A stretch of DNA of 64,000 nucleotides from Ornithorhynchus anatinus (Eukaryota > Chordata > Mammalia > Monotremata > Ornithorhynchidae): assembly GCF_004115215.2 (NCBI RefSeq), contig NC_041732.1:3366610-3430609 (forward strand), read 5' to 3'. The notes under the pieces were generated by a model. The model was given only the letters and a program-made list of their open reading frames with translations. It ran no database searches and was not told where the DNA came from. Below, in pieces: positions 10,865 through 31,669 of this stretch. Position numbers and translations under genes: made by a program. Every line of letters begins with the position of its first letter. Position 1 is the stretch's first letter.

Positions 10865-12720
10865 GACGTCGCCCTGATTTGTTCCCTTTATTTATCCCGC
10901 CACTCAGCCCCACAGCACTTGTGTCCAATCCTGTCATTTATTTATTTCTATTAATGTCTATCTCCCTCTCTAAACTGTAAGCACATAATGGTCAGGGAAT
11001 GTGTCCATTATATTGTACTCTCCCAAGCACTAAGCACAGTATTCTCCACACAGTAAGCACTCAGTAAATAGAATCAGTCAATACATAAAAGCAGTGTGGC
11101 CTAGAGGATAATGGTTGGTATTTGTTAAGCGTTTACTATGTGTAGTGCACTGTTCTAAGCCCTGGGGTAGATACAGGGTAATCAGGTTGTCCCACGTGAG
11201 GCTCACAGTCTTCATCCCCATTTTACAGATGAGGTCACAGAGGCACAGAGAAGTGAAGTGACTTGCCCACAGTTACACAGCTGACAAATGGCAGAGCTGG
11301 GATTCGAACCATGACCTCTGACTCCCAAGCCCGGGCTCTTTCCACCCCTGGGAGTCAGAAGGCCATGGCTTCTAATCCTGGTTCCAGCACTTGTCTGCTG
11401 TGTGACCTTGGGCAAGTCGCTTAACTTCTGTGCCTCAGTTTCCTCATTTGTAAAATGGGGATTGAGACTGTGAACCCCATGTGGGACAGGAACTGTGTCC
11501 AACTCCATTTGCTTGTATCCACTCCGGCTTTTAGTAAAGTGCCTGGCACATAGTAAGTGATTAACAAATACCATTATTATTATTATTATGAATATTATTA
11601 TTAATAATAAATACGATTGAGTGACTGACTTCCGGCCTGCTCCGCGCGGCCGACGGGCGCCCCCTTCCGGCCAGGCCTGGGAAGGACGGGCAGGGGCCAG
11701 GCGAGGAGGGAGAGTTGTCGGAATTGTTTTTATTTTATTTTTCTTTTTAAATAGGGTCTAAGCGCTTACTATGTGCCAGGGACTGTACTAAGCGCTTAAG
11801 CGACGAGGTAGATACAAGAGAATCGGGTTGGACTCAGTCCCTGTCCCACGTGGGGCTCCCAGTCTTCATTCCCATTTTACAGATGAGGGAACTGAGGCAC
11901 AGAGAAGCAAATTGACTTGCCCACGGTCACAGAGCAGGCAATGGTGGAGGCAGGATTAGAACCCAGATCACCATCTGTTGTTGACTTCCTCCCAGCCCCT
12001 GTTTTGTCCGAAGAGGTGGGCAGGCACCCTCCAAAACCAGAGGCGTAGCGGATCTTCGGACCGAGCAGGAGCATCCCCATTCCTGCCTCTGGTCATCGGG
12101 GATTCACAGGCTTCAGACTTGGGAAACCAGGACACAGACGGAAATGCAAGACACCAGGCACACATGCCAACAAATCCCAGTCACAGGCCAATAAAGTAAT
12201 TACGGGCAGTGACACCCAAGTCCAGAATGAGGCAAATCACAACTGTACAAAGGAACCTTCCTGCACTAAGCTTTTGTTTCTCCTACCCCCTCTCCCTTCT
12301 GCGTCATCACCTATACCTGATCTCTACTCTTTAAGCACCTGATATTCACCCCACTCTCAGCCCCACAGAACTTACGTACATTTTTTTATGGTATTTGTTA
12401 AAGCACTTACTAGGTTCCAGGCCCTGTACTAAGCACTGAGGTAGTTAAAAATAATAATAATGTTGGTATTTGTTAAGCGCTTACTATGTTCTAAGCACTG
12501 GGGGAGATACAGGGTAATCAGGTGGTCCCACATGAGGCTCACAGTCTGAATCCTCATTTTCCAGATGAGGGAACTGAGACATCGAGAAGTGAAATGACTT
12601 GCCCACAGTCATCCAGCTGACAAGTGGCAGAGCCGGCATTCGAACCCATGACCTCTGACTCCCAAGCCCAGGCTCTATCCACTAGGCCACGCTGCTTTAT
12701 TTACAAATAAATGAACATTC
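10865..12720. repeat. L2 3' end and four Mon-1 SINEs
   Basis: A plus L2 3' end lies at about 10865-11080. SINEs lie at about 11105-11345 (minus), 11345-11620 (plus), 11755-11980 (minus) and 12449-12705 (minus), each carrying the CTCACAGTCTTCATCCCCAT or complementary core. Short unique spacers lie at 11625-11750 and 11985-12260. Confidence 0.75.
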
Positions 12721-14920
12721 TAAATTTATTTTAATGTCCGCCTCCCTCCTCAGACTATAAGTGCCTGGTGGATAGGGAACATTTCTACCTACACTGTTGT
12801 ATTATAGTCTCCCAAGTGCTTAGTACAGGGCTCTGCACACAGTAAGTGCTCAGTAAAATGTGATTGATTGATTCCTCCTTTGCCTTCTACCAAGCCTGGG
12901 TGAACTTCCCCGGGGAAGCGGGATTTCACTGACCTTTTTCGTGGAGAGCTGCAGACCTAACCCTGTGATTCCCACCCCGGCCTTTGACCCTCCTGGTTGG
13001 AGGAGCAGGAATATGAGGGGATGGTAAGGGAGGCCTCTTGCTATAGGCCTTCTCCCCACCCACTTACTGCCTCTGACCTGGAAAGCCCTCCCTCCTCAAT
13101 TCCGACAGATACTCTCCCCTGCAACAAAGCCTTACTAAAGGCCCATCTCCTCCAAGAGGCCTTCCCTGACTAAGCCCCCCGTCCTCTTCTCCCCTCCCTT
13201 CTGCGTTGCCCTGACTCGCTCCCTTTGTCCCCCCCCGGCCCCAGCCCCACAACACTTACGTACCTATCTGTAATTTATTTATTTATATTAATGTCTGTCT
13301 CCACCCCTCTAGACTGTAACCTCATTGTGGGCATGGAATATGTCTGTTTATTTTTGTAATGGACTCTCCCACCCACTTACTACAGTGCTTTTGCCTCAGT
13401 AAGCGCTCAATAAATATGTTTGAATCAATTAATGAACACTACAAGGTATTCTCTATCATCACTTCCCCTCCCCATTTAATCAATCAATTGTATTTATGCA
13501 GTATTTACCATGTGCAAAGCACTGTGCTAAGTGCTTGGGAGAGTTTAGTATGACAAAGTTGGTAAAAATCTTCCTTGCTCACAAGAAGCTCACTTTCTAA
13601 AGGGGGAGGCAGGCATTACTATAAATTAAAAAATGACGGATGTATATGTAAGTGCAATGGATCTGAGGGTAGGTAGAATACAAATGGCTCAAAGTACACA
13701 GATCCAAGCAGAGGGGCAAAGTGACCCAAATTTGATACATTAATTCCCTTGTCATATGCCACTTCTTTGAAAGATGTGTTAGCTATCTACTTCTTCAAAC
13801 CTGGTAGTACTTTTAACAGAATGTTTACTGAAGTCTAGAAATAAACTTAACTAGATTCTTAAAAGTCAAGACAATTTTCTCCTCTTCAAGAGGACACAGT
13901 TTTAAAGTGGTCACATTTTGGAGGTTGGGAAAAAAAATATACTTTGACTGTGACTTTTTTTGGCCTAAATGCCGCGTGCTCTTGCTACATGGAAGCTAAG
14001 AGCACTTTTACACATCATCAGTTATTTCCTCAAATCTTCACACTTTCTCTCTCTCCTCACTCCTGTCCGTACTTCACTCTGCTGCCCGGATGATTTTTCT
14101 ACAGAAACGTTCAAGACACGTTTCCCCATTTCTCAAGAGACTCTAGTAGTTTGCCCATCCATCCCCCTGCATATCAAACTTCAACTCCTCACCATTGGCT
14201 TTTCAGCACTTTATCACCTTGCCCCCTCCTACCTCACCTCACTACTCTCCTACTACAACCCAGCTCGCTCCTCTGGTGCTAATCTTCTCGCTGTATCTCG
14301 ATCTCATCTATCTCACCACCCCTCGGCCCACATCCTGCCTCTGGCCTGCAACGCCCTCCCTCCTCAAATCCGACAGACAGTGACTCTCCCTGCTTCAAAG
14401 CCTTACTGGAGGCCCACCTCCTCCAAGAGGCCTTCTCTGACTAAGCCCCCCTTTCCTCTTCTCCCACTCCCTTTGCGTCTCCCTGACTTGCTCCCTTTAT
14501 TCACCCACCCCCTTCCAGGCCCACATCACTTATGTACATATCTGTAATTAATTTATCTATATTAATGTCTGCCTCCCCCACTTCTACACGGGAAGCTTGT
14601 CGAGGGCCGGGAATGTGTCTGTTTATTGATATATTGAACTCTCTCGAGTGCTTAGTATTCAATAGTATTTATTTATTTATTGAGCGCTTACTATGTGCAG
14701 AGCACTGTACTAAGCACTTGGAATGTCCAAATCGGTAACAGATAGAGACAGTCCCTGCCCTTTGACGGGCTTACAGTCTAATCGGGGGAGACAGACAGAC
14801 AAGAACAAGTGCTCTGCACACAGTAAATGCTCAATGAACGTGTTTGAATGAGTGAATGAAATGAATACAGTACTCTGAACCCAGTCAGCACTCAATAAAT
14901 TCAATTCAATAAATTAAAAC
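12720..14920 (+). repeat. L2 LINE 3' ends, including a remnant of the ORF2 C-terminus
   Basis: Several L2 fragments. At 13969-14660 the plus strand still shows an L2 ORF2 C-terminal remnant (CTCTGCTGCCCGGATGATTT reads SAARMIF in one frame), then 3' UTR ending near TATTTATTTATTGAGCGC. 13046-13440 is a second, shorter copy with the same GCCTTCCCTGACTAAGCCCC stretch. Minus tails lie at about 13475-13650 and 14655-14805. All are old, 5'-truncated copies with no intact reading frame. Confidence 0.75.
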
Positions 14921-16612
14921 CATTCCAAGGAATGTTTTTCAAACGGCCCCAGTGGTGTTGATTTTAGTTTGGTACATCCAACCTGAAGCCAGCCAGCATC
15001 GGCAAGTTGAATGAGACCGGTGCCTTTCTTCTTGCCGCCTTCACGAGAGTTTCCTCTATTCTGTTGAAGTTTTCTGATCTCAGAAAACTTCTGCAGGAAG
15101 TTCACCGTTTGAAATACTTCCTGTCAGACATGGAGGAATAGGGAGAGGAGATAAGCTAGAAATGTTGAGCCAGAACCAGGGACATTTCAAAATGAAGCAG
15201 ATGACTCGAGATGTGGAGGCCAAAGCTACTGTTTAATCAGCCAGTAGTATTTCCTGAGGGCTTATTGTGTGCAGAGCATTGTACTAAACACTTGAGAGAG
15301 TACGCTACAACAGAGTTGGTAGACCCGTTTCCTGCCCACAGAGAGGGAGTCATTAATGTTAAGTCATTTATAATATATAATCAATCGATCAATCGTATTT
15401 ATTGAGTGCTTACTGTGGGCAGTGCTTTGTACTAAGTACTTTGGCGGGTATGGAGAGTTGGTAGAATTGTTCCCTGTCCACCACGAAGCAGTGTGGGATA
15501 GTGGATAGAGCACGAGCCCAGGAGTCCCAAGTCCTGTCTCCTCCACTTGTCTGCTGTGTGACCTTGGGCCAGTCACTTAACTTCTCTGGGCCTCAGTTCC
15601 CTAATTTGTAAAATGGAGATTAAGGCTGTGTGAGCCCCTTGTGGGCCATGGACCCCTCCTTATAAAAGTAAAAAATAAATGGTGGTATTTGTTAAGCGCT
15701 TACTATGTGCAAAGCACTGTTCTAAGCGCTGGGGGATACAAGGTGATCAGGTTGTCCCACGTGGGGCTCACAGTTTGAATCCCCATTTTACAGATGAGGT
15801 AACTGAGGCCCAGAGAAGTTAAGTGACTTGTCCACAGCCACACAGCTGACAAGTGGCAGAGCTGGGGTTCGAACCCATGACCTCTGACTCCCCAGCCCGT
15901 GCTCTTTCCACTGAGCCACGCTGCTTCTTGACTCACACTGCTTATGAGACATGGCGTTTCCAACCTGATTTCCTTATATCTACCTCAGCGCTTAGTACAG
16001 TCCCCGGCACAAAATCGTGGTTAACACCATGTAGTGGACAGAGCATGGGCCTGGGAGTCAGAAGGTGGCGGGTTCTAGTTCTGCTCCACCATTCATTCAT
16101 TCATTCATTCAATCCTACTGAGTGCTTACTGTGTGCTAAGTGCTTGGAAAGTACAATTTGACTTGTTTGTGTGACCTTGGGCAAATCACATCAGTTCCTT
16201 GGACTCCAGTTACCTCACTTGTAAAATGGGGTTCGAGAGTGGGAGCCCCATATGGGACAGGGACTCTCTCCAACCCCATTTGCTTGTATCCTAAAAAAAC
16301 CCCAAGTAACAGTCTAGTGGGGATATGAGAAGCAGCGTGACTCAGTGAAGAGAAGATGGGTTAAGCAGTCAGAGGTCACGGGTTCTCATCCCGCCTCCGC
16401 CACCTCCCTGCTGTGTGACTGTGGCCAAGTCACTTCACTTCTCTGGGCCTCGGGGACCTCATCTGTACAGTGGGGATGAAGACTGGGAGCCTCACGGGGG
16501 ACGACCTGATTACCCTTTATCTCCTCCAGTGCTTAGAACAGGGCTCTGCACGTAGCGCTTAACAAATACCAATTTTATTATTATTAAAGGCCATCATTAT
16601 TATTATCCTTAT
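14921..16612. repeat. Mixed L2 tails and Mon-1 SINEs
   Basis: 14921-15224 is unique. Minus L2 tails lie at about 15225-15350 and 15380-15480. SINEs lie at about 15485-15660 (plus), 15680-15928 (minus) and 16328-16580 (plus), with shorter pieces at 15965-16300. No exon was recognised. Confidence 0.7.
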
Positions 16613-17390
16613 TGAAGCAGCGTGGCTCAGTGGAAAGAGCCTGGGCTTCGGAGTCAGAGGTCATGGGTTCGAATCCCAGCTCTGCCACTTGGCAGCTGTG
16701 TGACTGTGGGCAAGACACTTCACTTCTCTGAGCCTCGGTTCCCTCATCTGTAAAATGGGGATTAAAACTCTGAGCCTCATGAGGGACCACCTGATGATTG
16801 ATCCTGTATCTACCCCAGCACTAAGAACAGTGCTCTGCACATAGTAAGCGCTTAACAAATACCAACATTAGTATTACAGCGTGGCTCAGTGGAAAGAGCC
16901 CGGGCTTGGGAGTCAGAGCTCATGGATTCGAATCCCGGCTCTGCCACTTGGCAGCTGTGTGACTGTGGGCAAGACACTTCACTTCTCTGAGCCTCGGTTC
17001 CCTCATCTGTAAAATGGGGATTAAAACTCTGAGCCTCATGAGGGACCACCTGATGATTGATCCTGTATCTACCCCAGCACTTAGAACAGTGCTCTGCACA
17101 TAGTAAGCGCTTAACAAATACCAACATTACTATTACAGCGTGGCTCAGTGGAAAGAGCCCGGGCTTGGGAGTCAGAGCTCATGGATTCGAATCCCGGCTC
17201 TGCCCCTTGTCAGCTGTGTGACCGTGGGCAAGTCGCTTCACTTCTCTGGGCCTCAGTTCCCTCATCTGTAAAACGGGGATGAAGACTTTGAGCCTCATGT
17301 GGGACCACCTCATTCCCCTGGATCTCCCCCAGCGCTTAGAACAGTGCTCTGCACGTAATAAGCGCTTAACAAATACCAACGTTATGACTT
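16613..17390 (+). repeat. Tandem triplet of a whole Mon-1 SINE
   Basis: Three direct full-length units lie at about 16613-16870, 16872-17130 and 17132-17390. The first two are nearly identical and share private variants (GGCAAGACACTTCACTTC, ATGAGGGACCACCTGATGAT). The second and third both start at TTACAGCGTGGCTCAGTGG with no separate target-site duplication. This is local duplication of one insertion. Confidence 0.82.
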
Positions 17391-17519
17391 TATTATTATT
17401 ACTATTACCCCAGCGCTTAGAACAGTGCTTTGCACCTAGCAAGCGCTTAACAAACGTCCTCATCATTATGTAGAGACGCACAGACTGGGCCCCTCTTGGT
17501 GCCTATCGAGTTTCAGTCC

Positions 17520-17800
17520 CTGGCCACTTTTCCCATGAGGCCGCGGGGCGGCTTGTCCTCTCAGCTCCCGACGCGCCCCCGCCCCCCCGTTTCGTTCCTT
17601 TGCCACACCCAAGATGGCGGCCCGGCTTCAGACGCCCTCACGTCGTCGCGGCGCCACTTCCGGCCTCTCCCAAGATGGCGCCCGGCGGCAGGACCCGGAT
17701 GTCTCGGGGTCGCCGCGGCGGCCGCTCTCGCGAGAGCGAGTCCCGCCGCTTCCCCCTCAGTCGACGCGTCCGCCTCGCCGGGGAGCCGTGAGGGGAGGTA
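17520..17800 (+). promoter_or_regulatory. CpG island, candidate SUPT5H promoter and exon 1
   Basis: The most CpG-dense block between IL15L and the SUPT5H ATG. It carries two YY1-type AAGATGGCG motifs (17611-17619, 17672-17680), an ETS-type ACTTCCGG (17656-17663) and a perfect TCTCGCGAGA palindrome (17726-17735), a standard combination in TATA-less housekeeping promoters. A possible first-exon donor is GGGGAG|GTACGA near 17796. SUPT5H has untranslated 5' exons in mammals, so a promoter 3.7 kb upstream of its ATG is plausible. The link is inferred from position; the exon itself is not proven. Confidence 0.55.
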
Positions 17801-17959
17801 CGAGGGCGTCAGGGGCTTTATTTTTTATTATTATTATTATTTATCGAGCGCTTACTACGTGCACAACCCTGGGCTAAGCGCTTGGGAGCTCAGCTCCCCC
17901 TCCCTTCCTTCCCCCCCGGCTCACCCCTAGAATTCCATTTCTTTCTGCTCCCGCCTCTT

Positions 17960-18890
17960 TAATTATAATAATGTTGGTATTTGCTAAGCGCTTCCTCTGT
18001 GCAAAGCACTGTTCTAAGCGCTGGGGGGAGAGGCAGGGTCATCAGGTGGTCCCACGGGAGGCTCCCAGGCTTCATCCCCATTTTGCAGATGAGGTCACTG
18101 AGGCCCAGAGAATAATAGTGGTGTGGGTATTTGTTAAGCGCTTACTATGTGCAGAGCACTGTTTTAAGCGCTGGGGGAGATGCAGGGTCATCAGGTGGTC
18201 CCACGGGAGGCTCCCAGGCTTCATCCCCATTTTGCAGATGAGGTCACTGAGGCCCAGAGGATAATGATGAGATTGGTACTTGTTAAGCGCTTCCTCTGTG
18301 CTGAGCACTGTTCTAAGCGCTGGGGGAGATGCAGGGTCATCAGGTGGTCCCACGGGAGGCTCCCAGTCTTCATCCCCATTTTGCAGATGAGGTCACTGAG
18401 GCACAGAGAATAATGATGATGTTGGTATTTGTTAAGCGCTTACTATGTGCTGAGCACTGTTCTAAACGCTGGGGGGATCCAGGGTCATCAGGTGGTCCCA
18501 CTTGAGGCTCCCAGTCTTCATCCCCATTTTGCAGATGAGGTCACTGAGGCCCAGAGAAGTGAAATGACTTGCCCAAGGTCACACAGCTGGCTTGGATGTC
18601 TGTCTCCCCGCCCCCACTTCTAGATTGGTTTTAATAATGTTGGTATTTGTTAAGCGCATACTCTGTGCAGAGCACTGTTCTAAGCGCTGGGGGAGATCCA
18701 GGGTCATCAGGCGGTCCCACGTGAGGCTCCCAGGCTTCATCCCCATTTTACAGAGGAGGTAACTGAGGCACAGAGAAGTGAAGTGACTTGCCCGCAGTCA
18801 CACAGCTGACAAGTGGCAGAGCCAGGATTCGAACCCAGGACCCCTGACTCCAAAGCCTAGGCTCTTTCCACTGAGCCACGCTTTTACCGA
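17960..18890 (-). repeat. Tandem array of SINE 3' halves in reverse orientation
   Basis: Four direct units of about 147 bp (about 17967-18112, 18113-18260, 18261-18409, 18410-18558) each run from TTGGTATTTGTTAAGCGC to GAGGTCACTGAGGCCCAGAGAA. They share CCACGGGAGGCTCCCAG-type variants. A separate minus SINE follows at about 18634-18890. Unit boundaries equal those of the array at 1268-1705, inverted. Confidence 0.8.
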
Positions 18891-18892
18891 TT

Positions 18893-20355
18893 TGTCCATT
18901 CCAAGTGCTTAGTACAGTGCTCTGCACATAGTAAGCGCTCAATAAATACTACTGAATTCATGACTGCAAGCCAGGTGTGGGCAGGGGTTGTCTCTTTTTA
19001 TTGCTGAATTGTATTCATTCAGTCCCTCCTATTTATTGAGCACTTGCTGTGTGCACAGCACTGGACTAGACACTTAGTTGTCATAATTATCATGGTATTG
19101 GTTAAGCGCTTACTATGTGCTAAGCGATGTTCTAAGCGCTGGGCACGTCATTGTATTTCCAGGCGCTTAGTACAGTGCTCTGCACCCAGTAAGCGCTCAA
19201 GAAGTACGATTGAAGCAGTGAATGAATAAATGAGAGGAGAATAGAACAATTAACAGACACATTCCCTGCCCACAAGGAGCTTACAGTCCCGGGGCCTGGA
19301 GCTGAGAGAGGAGGGACTGTCTGTCTGTTTGGCTCCCCCTCTTCTAGACTTTGAGCTCGCTGTGGGCAGGACTGTGTCTATTTGTTGTTATTCAGTAGTA
19401 TTTATTGAGCGCCTACCATTCATTCATTCAGTAGTATTTATTGAGTGCTTACTTTGTGCAGAGCACTGGACTGAGCGCTTGGAGTGTACAATTCAGCAAC
19501 AGATAGAGACCATCCCTGCCTAATGACGGGCTTACAGTTCTAATCGGGGGAGATGGAGAAAAACAAGACAACATATTCATTCAGTTGTATTTATTGAGCG
19601 CTTACTGTGTGCAGAGCACTGTACTAAGCGCTTGGAATTTACAATTCAGCAACAGATGGAGACAATCCCTGCCCCAAAACAGGCTCACAGTCTAAAAGGA
19701 GGAGATAGAGAGCAAAACAAACCAAGTAGTCAGGCATCAATACCATCAAAATAGATAAATAGAAGTATAGATAATCACGATAAATATATATGCACAGCAC
19801 TGGGCTAAGCGCTTGGAACCTACAGTTCGGCAACGGATAGAGACAATCCCTGCCCAGTGACGGGCTCACGGTTGTTATGGTGTCCTGTCCCAAGCGCTTA
19901 GTCCAGTGCTTTACGCATGGCTTAGCGGCAGGAGCCCGGGCTTGGGAGTCGGAGGACGTGGGTTCCACTCCCGGCTCTGCCACTTGTCTGCTTTGTGACC
20001 TTGGGGAAGCCACTTGACTTCTCTGTGCCTCAGTGACCTCATCTGGAAAATGGGGATGAAGACGCGGGGGACAACCTGATTACCGTATAGCTACCTCAGG
20101 GCTTAAACCAGTGTTTGGCACATAGCGCTTAACAAATACCGTAACTGTTATCATTATTGTTATTATTATCAGTAAATACGATTGAATGAAGTTGGGTAGC
20201 AAGCGGTGGGTGGGGTTGAGGGGAATTCATTCAATAATATTTATTGAGCGTTTACACGTACTGTGTGCAGAGCACTGTTCTAAGCGCTTGGGAGAATGCA
20301 ATACAACCATAAGTAGGCACGTTCCCCGCCCACAGTGAGCTTCCAGTCTAGAGGG
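18893..20355. repeat. L2 3' tails and SINEs upstream of SUPT5H
   Basis: A short plus L2 tail lies at 18893-18960. Minus L2 tails lie at about 19020-19080, 19390-19550, 19575-19720, 19795-19870 and 20225-20350. A plus SINE lies at about 19895-20170. Recurrent signatures are ATTCATTCAGTAGTATTTAT and CAACAGATAGAGACAATCCC. No exon was recognised. Confidence 0.7.
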
Positions 20356-20470
20356 TTGCTCCTTCCTTTCATTTTCTTACGAAGTCTTGCAGTTACACCG
20401 ACCTGATTGTCTTTGCTCCTTCCTTTCTTTGCCTTATGAAGTCTTGCCGTTACACGGACCTGACTGTCCG
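20356..20470. repeat. Two tandem copies of a 57-bp unique sequence
   Basis: Two direct copies (about 20356-20413 and 20414-20470) share TTGCTCCTTCCTTTC..., a central GAAGTCTTGC and a GACCTGA.TGTC end. The sequence is not related to the SINE or L2 families around it. Confidence 0.7.
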
Positions 20471-20583
20471 ATTGCGTGACTGTAGTGTTTAGCACATAAG
20501 AAGAGCTTAGGAGAAGATCAGCTACTGTCGCGTTTTTAGCTAAAGATATTAACGGCCAAAAGACGTGTCAATTCGATCACACT

Positions 20584-20724
20584 TTGTTTGTCAGTGAGTT
20601 TTCACCGTGGGAGAAGCCCCCGGGGAATGGGGATTCAGGCCTTAAACGGGGAGAGAAAGCTCCTTCTGGCCTGAGATTCCTGGATAACAGAAGCAGGACC
20701 GCAGCAGAGAAAGCAGGAAAGAAG
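20584..20724 (+). other. Possible untranslated SUPT5H 5' exon
   Basis: A unique purine-rich block ends in a near-perfect donor, GAAAGAAG|GTAAGT at 20717-20730, 760 bases before the first coding exon's acceptor. It could be an alternative 5' UTR exon. It has no CpG island and no conserved coding potential, so support rests on the splice donor and position only. Confidence 0.25.
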
Positions 20725-20859
20725 GTAAGTCCACTCTCTCTTTCCCTCTCGACCTCCAGATCCCAAAGCTCTGTGCTCTGCACGCGGCAAGCGCTCAATA
20801 AATACGACTGATGAACGAGTCAGTCCGGGAAAGGGGGGTTTCCGGGGAAGCGTGAAAAG

Positions 20860-21310
20860 CAGGGTGGTTGAATGGAGAGATCCCAGGCCTGGGCGTAAGA
20901 AGGACCTGGGTTCTCTTCCTTGGTCCGCCACTCGTCTGCTGTGTGACCTTGGGTGAGCCGCTTCACTTCTCTGCCTCAGTTCCCTCATTTGTAAAATGGG
21001 GACTGGGAGCCCTAGGTGGGATACGGACTGCCCTGATTAGATTATATGGGAGAGGCTGCGTGGCTTGTTGGAGAAAGTACGGGCTTGGGAGTTAGAAGGA
21101 CCTGGGTTCTAATCCCGGCTCCATCACATGTCTGCTGTATGACCTTGGCCAAGTCACTTCAGTTCTCTGGGCCTTTGTTACCCCTTCTGAAAATAGGGAT
21201 TAAGAGTGTGAGCCCCATGTGTCGACAAGGACTGGGTCCGACCTAGTTAACTTTTATCTTCCGGCGCTTAGAACGGTGCTGAACACAGAGTAAGCGCTTA
21301 ACAAGTGTCA
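20860..21310 (+). repeat. Two older plus-strand SINEs
   Basis: Diverged SINEs at about 20865-21040 and 21045-21310, with the AGAAGGACCTGGGTTCTAATCC variant core, lie just upstream of the first SUPT5H coding exon. Confidence 0.7.
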
Positions 21311-21492
21311 TTATTATTTTCTGCAGCACGTCTGGCACATCGCTTAACCTACCATAAGTTTTTTTTTGAAGAAAGCGTGGTCCCCCCCGCCCCATTCCTC
21401 CCAACTCCCACGGAGAAGAGTGACGGGCTCTGTGTGCGTTGGACCCCCGGGCTGATGTCGCGGTCGTGTGCTCTCTTCTCTCCCCCAGGACC

Positions 21493-29679
<8,187 letters not shown>

Positions 29680-29818
29680 GGCAGCTCAGGGAGCGAGGCC
29701 GGCGGGGACTCGCCTCTCGCCGCCCCCCGAGGGGGCCGGTGACCAGAACCACGGGAGGAGAGAGGGAAGGAAAAGAGGGGGGCAAAAGCCCCCTGCTTGA
29801 TGTGTCTCACTGTCTTTC

Positions 29819-29824
29819 AATAAA
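29819..29824 (+). terminator. SUPT5H: SUPT5H polyadenylation signal
   Basis: A canonical AATAAA, 140 bases after the TAG stop, at the expected place for a short SUPT5H 3' UTR. Confidence 0.85.
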
Positions 29825-29994
29825 AACTCAGACTCTTCGGTAGACACGGAATCACGAACGGTAGTTTCTCTGGTCCGGCTGTCCTTCCTCAGTCTTTCTG
29901 GCGGCTTTTCCATTGGCTCCCACTCTCCGACCACCTCTGGATCTCTCTAACCGTAGCTTTAAACCTTCCTTGCTTCTTCCTCTGCCCATCATGC

Positions 29995-31669
29995 AGAAAT
30001 TAGAGAAGCAGCGTGGCTCGATGGAAAGAGCCCGGGCTTGGGAGTCAGAGATCATGTGTTCGAATCCCGGCTCTGTCACTCGTCAGCTCTGTGACTGTGG
30101 GCAAGTCTTCTCTATGCCTCAGTTACCTCATCTGTCAAATGGGGATTAACTGTGAGCCTCACTTGGGCCCTGTATCTACCCCAGCGCTTAGAACAGCGCT
30201 CTGCACATTGTAAGTCCTTAACAAATACCCACATTATTAAATCCCTGACCCAAGAAAGGCGCTCAGTCAGCTCTCTCCCTGCCGTCTCTTTGCCTTCGTC
30301 TCCCGCTACAGCCCAGTTTACAACATTTGTGCCCCCCAACTCGCCCTCCTCTCTCTTCAATAGGATTTACTGAGCGCTTACTATATGCAGAGCACTGTAC
30401 TAAGCGCTTGGAATTCGGCAACAGAGACAATCCCTGCCCAATGATGGGCTTACAGTCTAATCGAATAATGTTGGTATTTGTTAAGCTCTTACTGTTTAAG
30501 CGCTCCATAAATATCACTGATGGCCACCCTGCCCTCTTTCCCGCTCCACGTAATAAGAATTATGGTATTGGTTAAACTCTTACTATGTGCCAAGCACAGT
30601 TCTAAGCACTGGGGTAGATAGGTGGTGGTCAGGTTGTCTCACGTGGGGCTCACAGTCTTCATCCCCATTTTACAGATGGAGTAACTGAGGCACAGAGAAG
30701 TTAAGTGACTTGCCCAGGATCACACAGCAGACACGGGGCAGAGGGAGATTAGAACCCATGTCCACTGACCACTGGTCTGTCAAATCTTCCAATCGCTCCT
30801 GAAATCATATCTTCAGGGCACCCCGATTATCTCTCTCCTCAGCCTTTCCGTCACTTCAGCACTTGGATAGTTTCCCTCCACAACATTTCTCAAATCTTTA
30901 AAGTCTTGCTTCTCCCTGCCTCTTATCTAACACTGGTATTTATTGAGCACCGTACTACTTAGACATAAAAACTGCCCACAAGAAGTTTACCATATTCATT
31001 CAATCATATTTATTGAGTGTTTACTGTGTGCGGAGCACTGAACCAAGCTCTTGGAACGGACAATTCGGCAACAGGTCGAGACCATCCTTGCCCAGTGACG
31101 GGCTCACAGTCCAGGACCGTATGTGGGAAGCAGTCTGGCTTAGTGGAAAGAGTCCACGTTGGGAGTCAGAGGACGTGAGTTCTAATCCTGATCCTGCCAC
31201 TTGTCTGCTGTGTGTCCTCGGGCAAGTCACTTCACTGCTCTGTGCCTCAGTTACCCATGCTAGAGCATGCTAGAAGCAGCATGGCTCAGTGGAAAGAGCA
31301 CGGGCTTTGGAGTCAGGGGTCATGAGTTCGAATCCCAGCTCTGCCACTTGTCAGCTGTGTGACTGTGGGCAAGTCACTTAACTTCTCTGTGCCTCAGTTC
31401 CCTCATCTGTAAAATGGGTATTAACTGTGAGCCCCACGTGGGACAACCTGATTCCCCTGTGTCTACCCCAGCGCTTAGAACAGTGCTCTGCACATAGTAA
31501 GCGCTTAACAAATACCAACATTATTATTATTATTACCCATCTGTAAAATGGGGATAAAGACTGAGCCCCACAAGGGGCAGTCTGATCACCTTGTATCTAC
31601 CCCAGTGCTCAGAACAGTGCTTGCCCATAGTAAGCGCTTAACAAACACCATGATTAGAATTATTACTCC
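29995..31669. repeat. SINE/L2 cluster between SUPT5H and TIMM50
   Basis: A plus SINE lies at about 30002-30250, a minus L2 tail at about 30350-30465, a minus SINE at about 30555-30770, a minus L2 tail at about 30985-31110 and plus SINEs at about 31125-31255, 31268-31525 and 31530-31665 (3' part). 30770-30985 is unique and non-coding as far as I can see. Confidence 0.75.
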
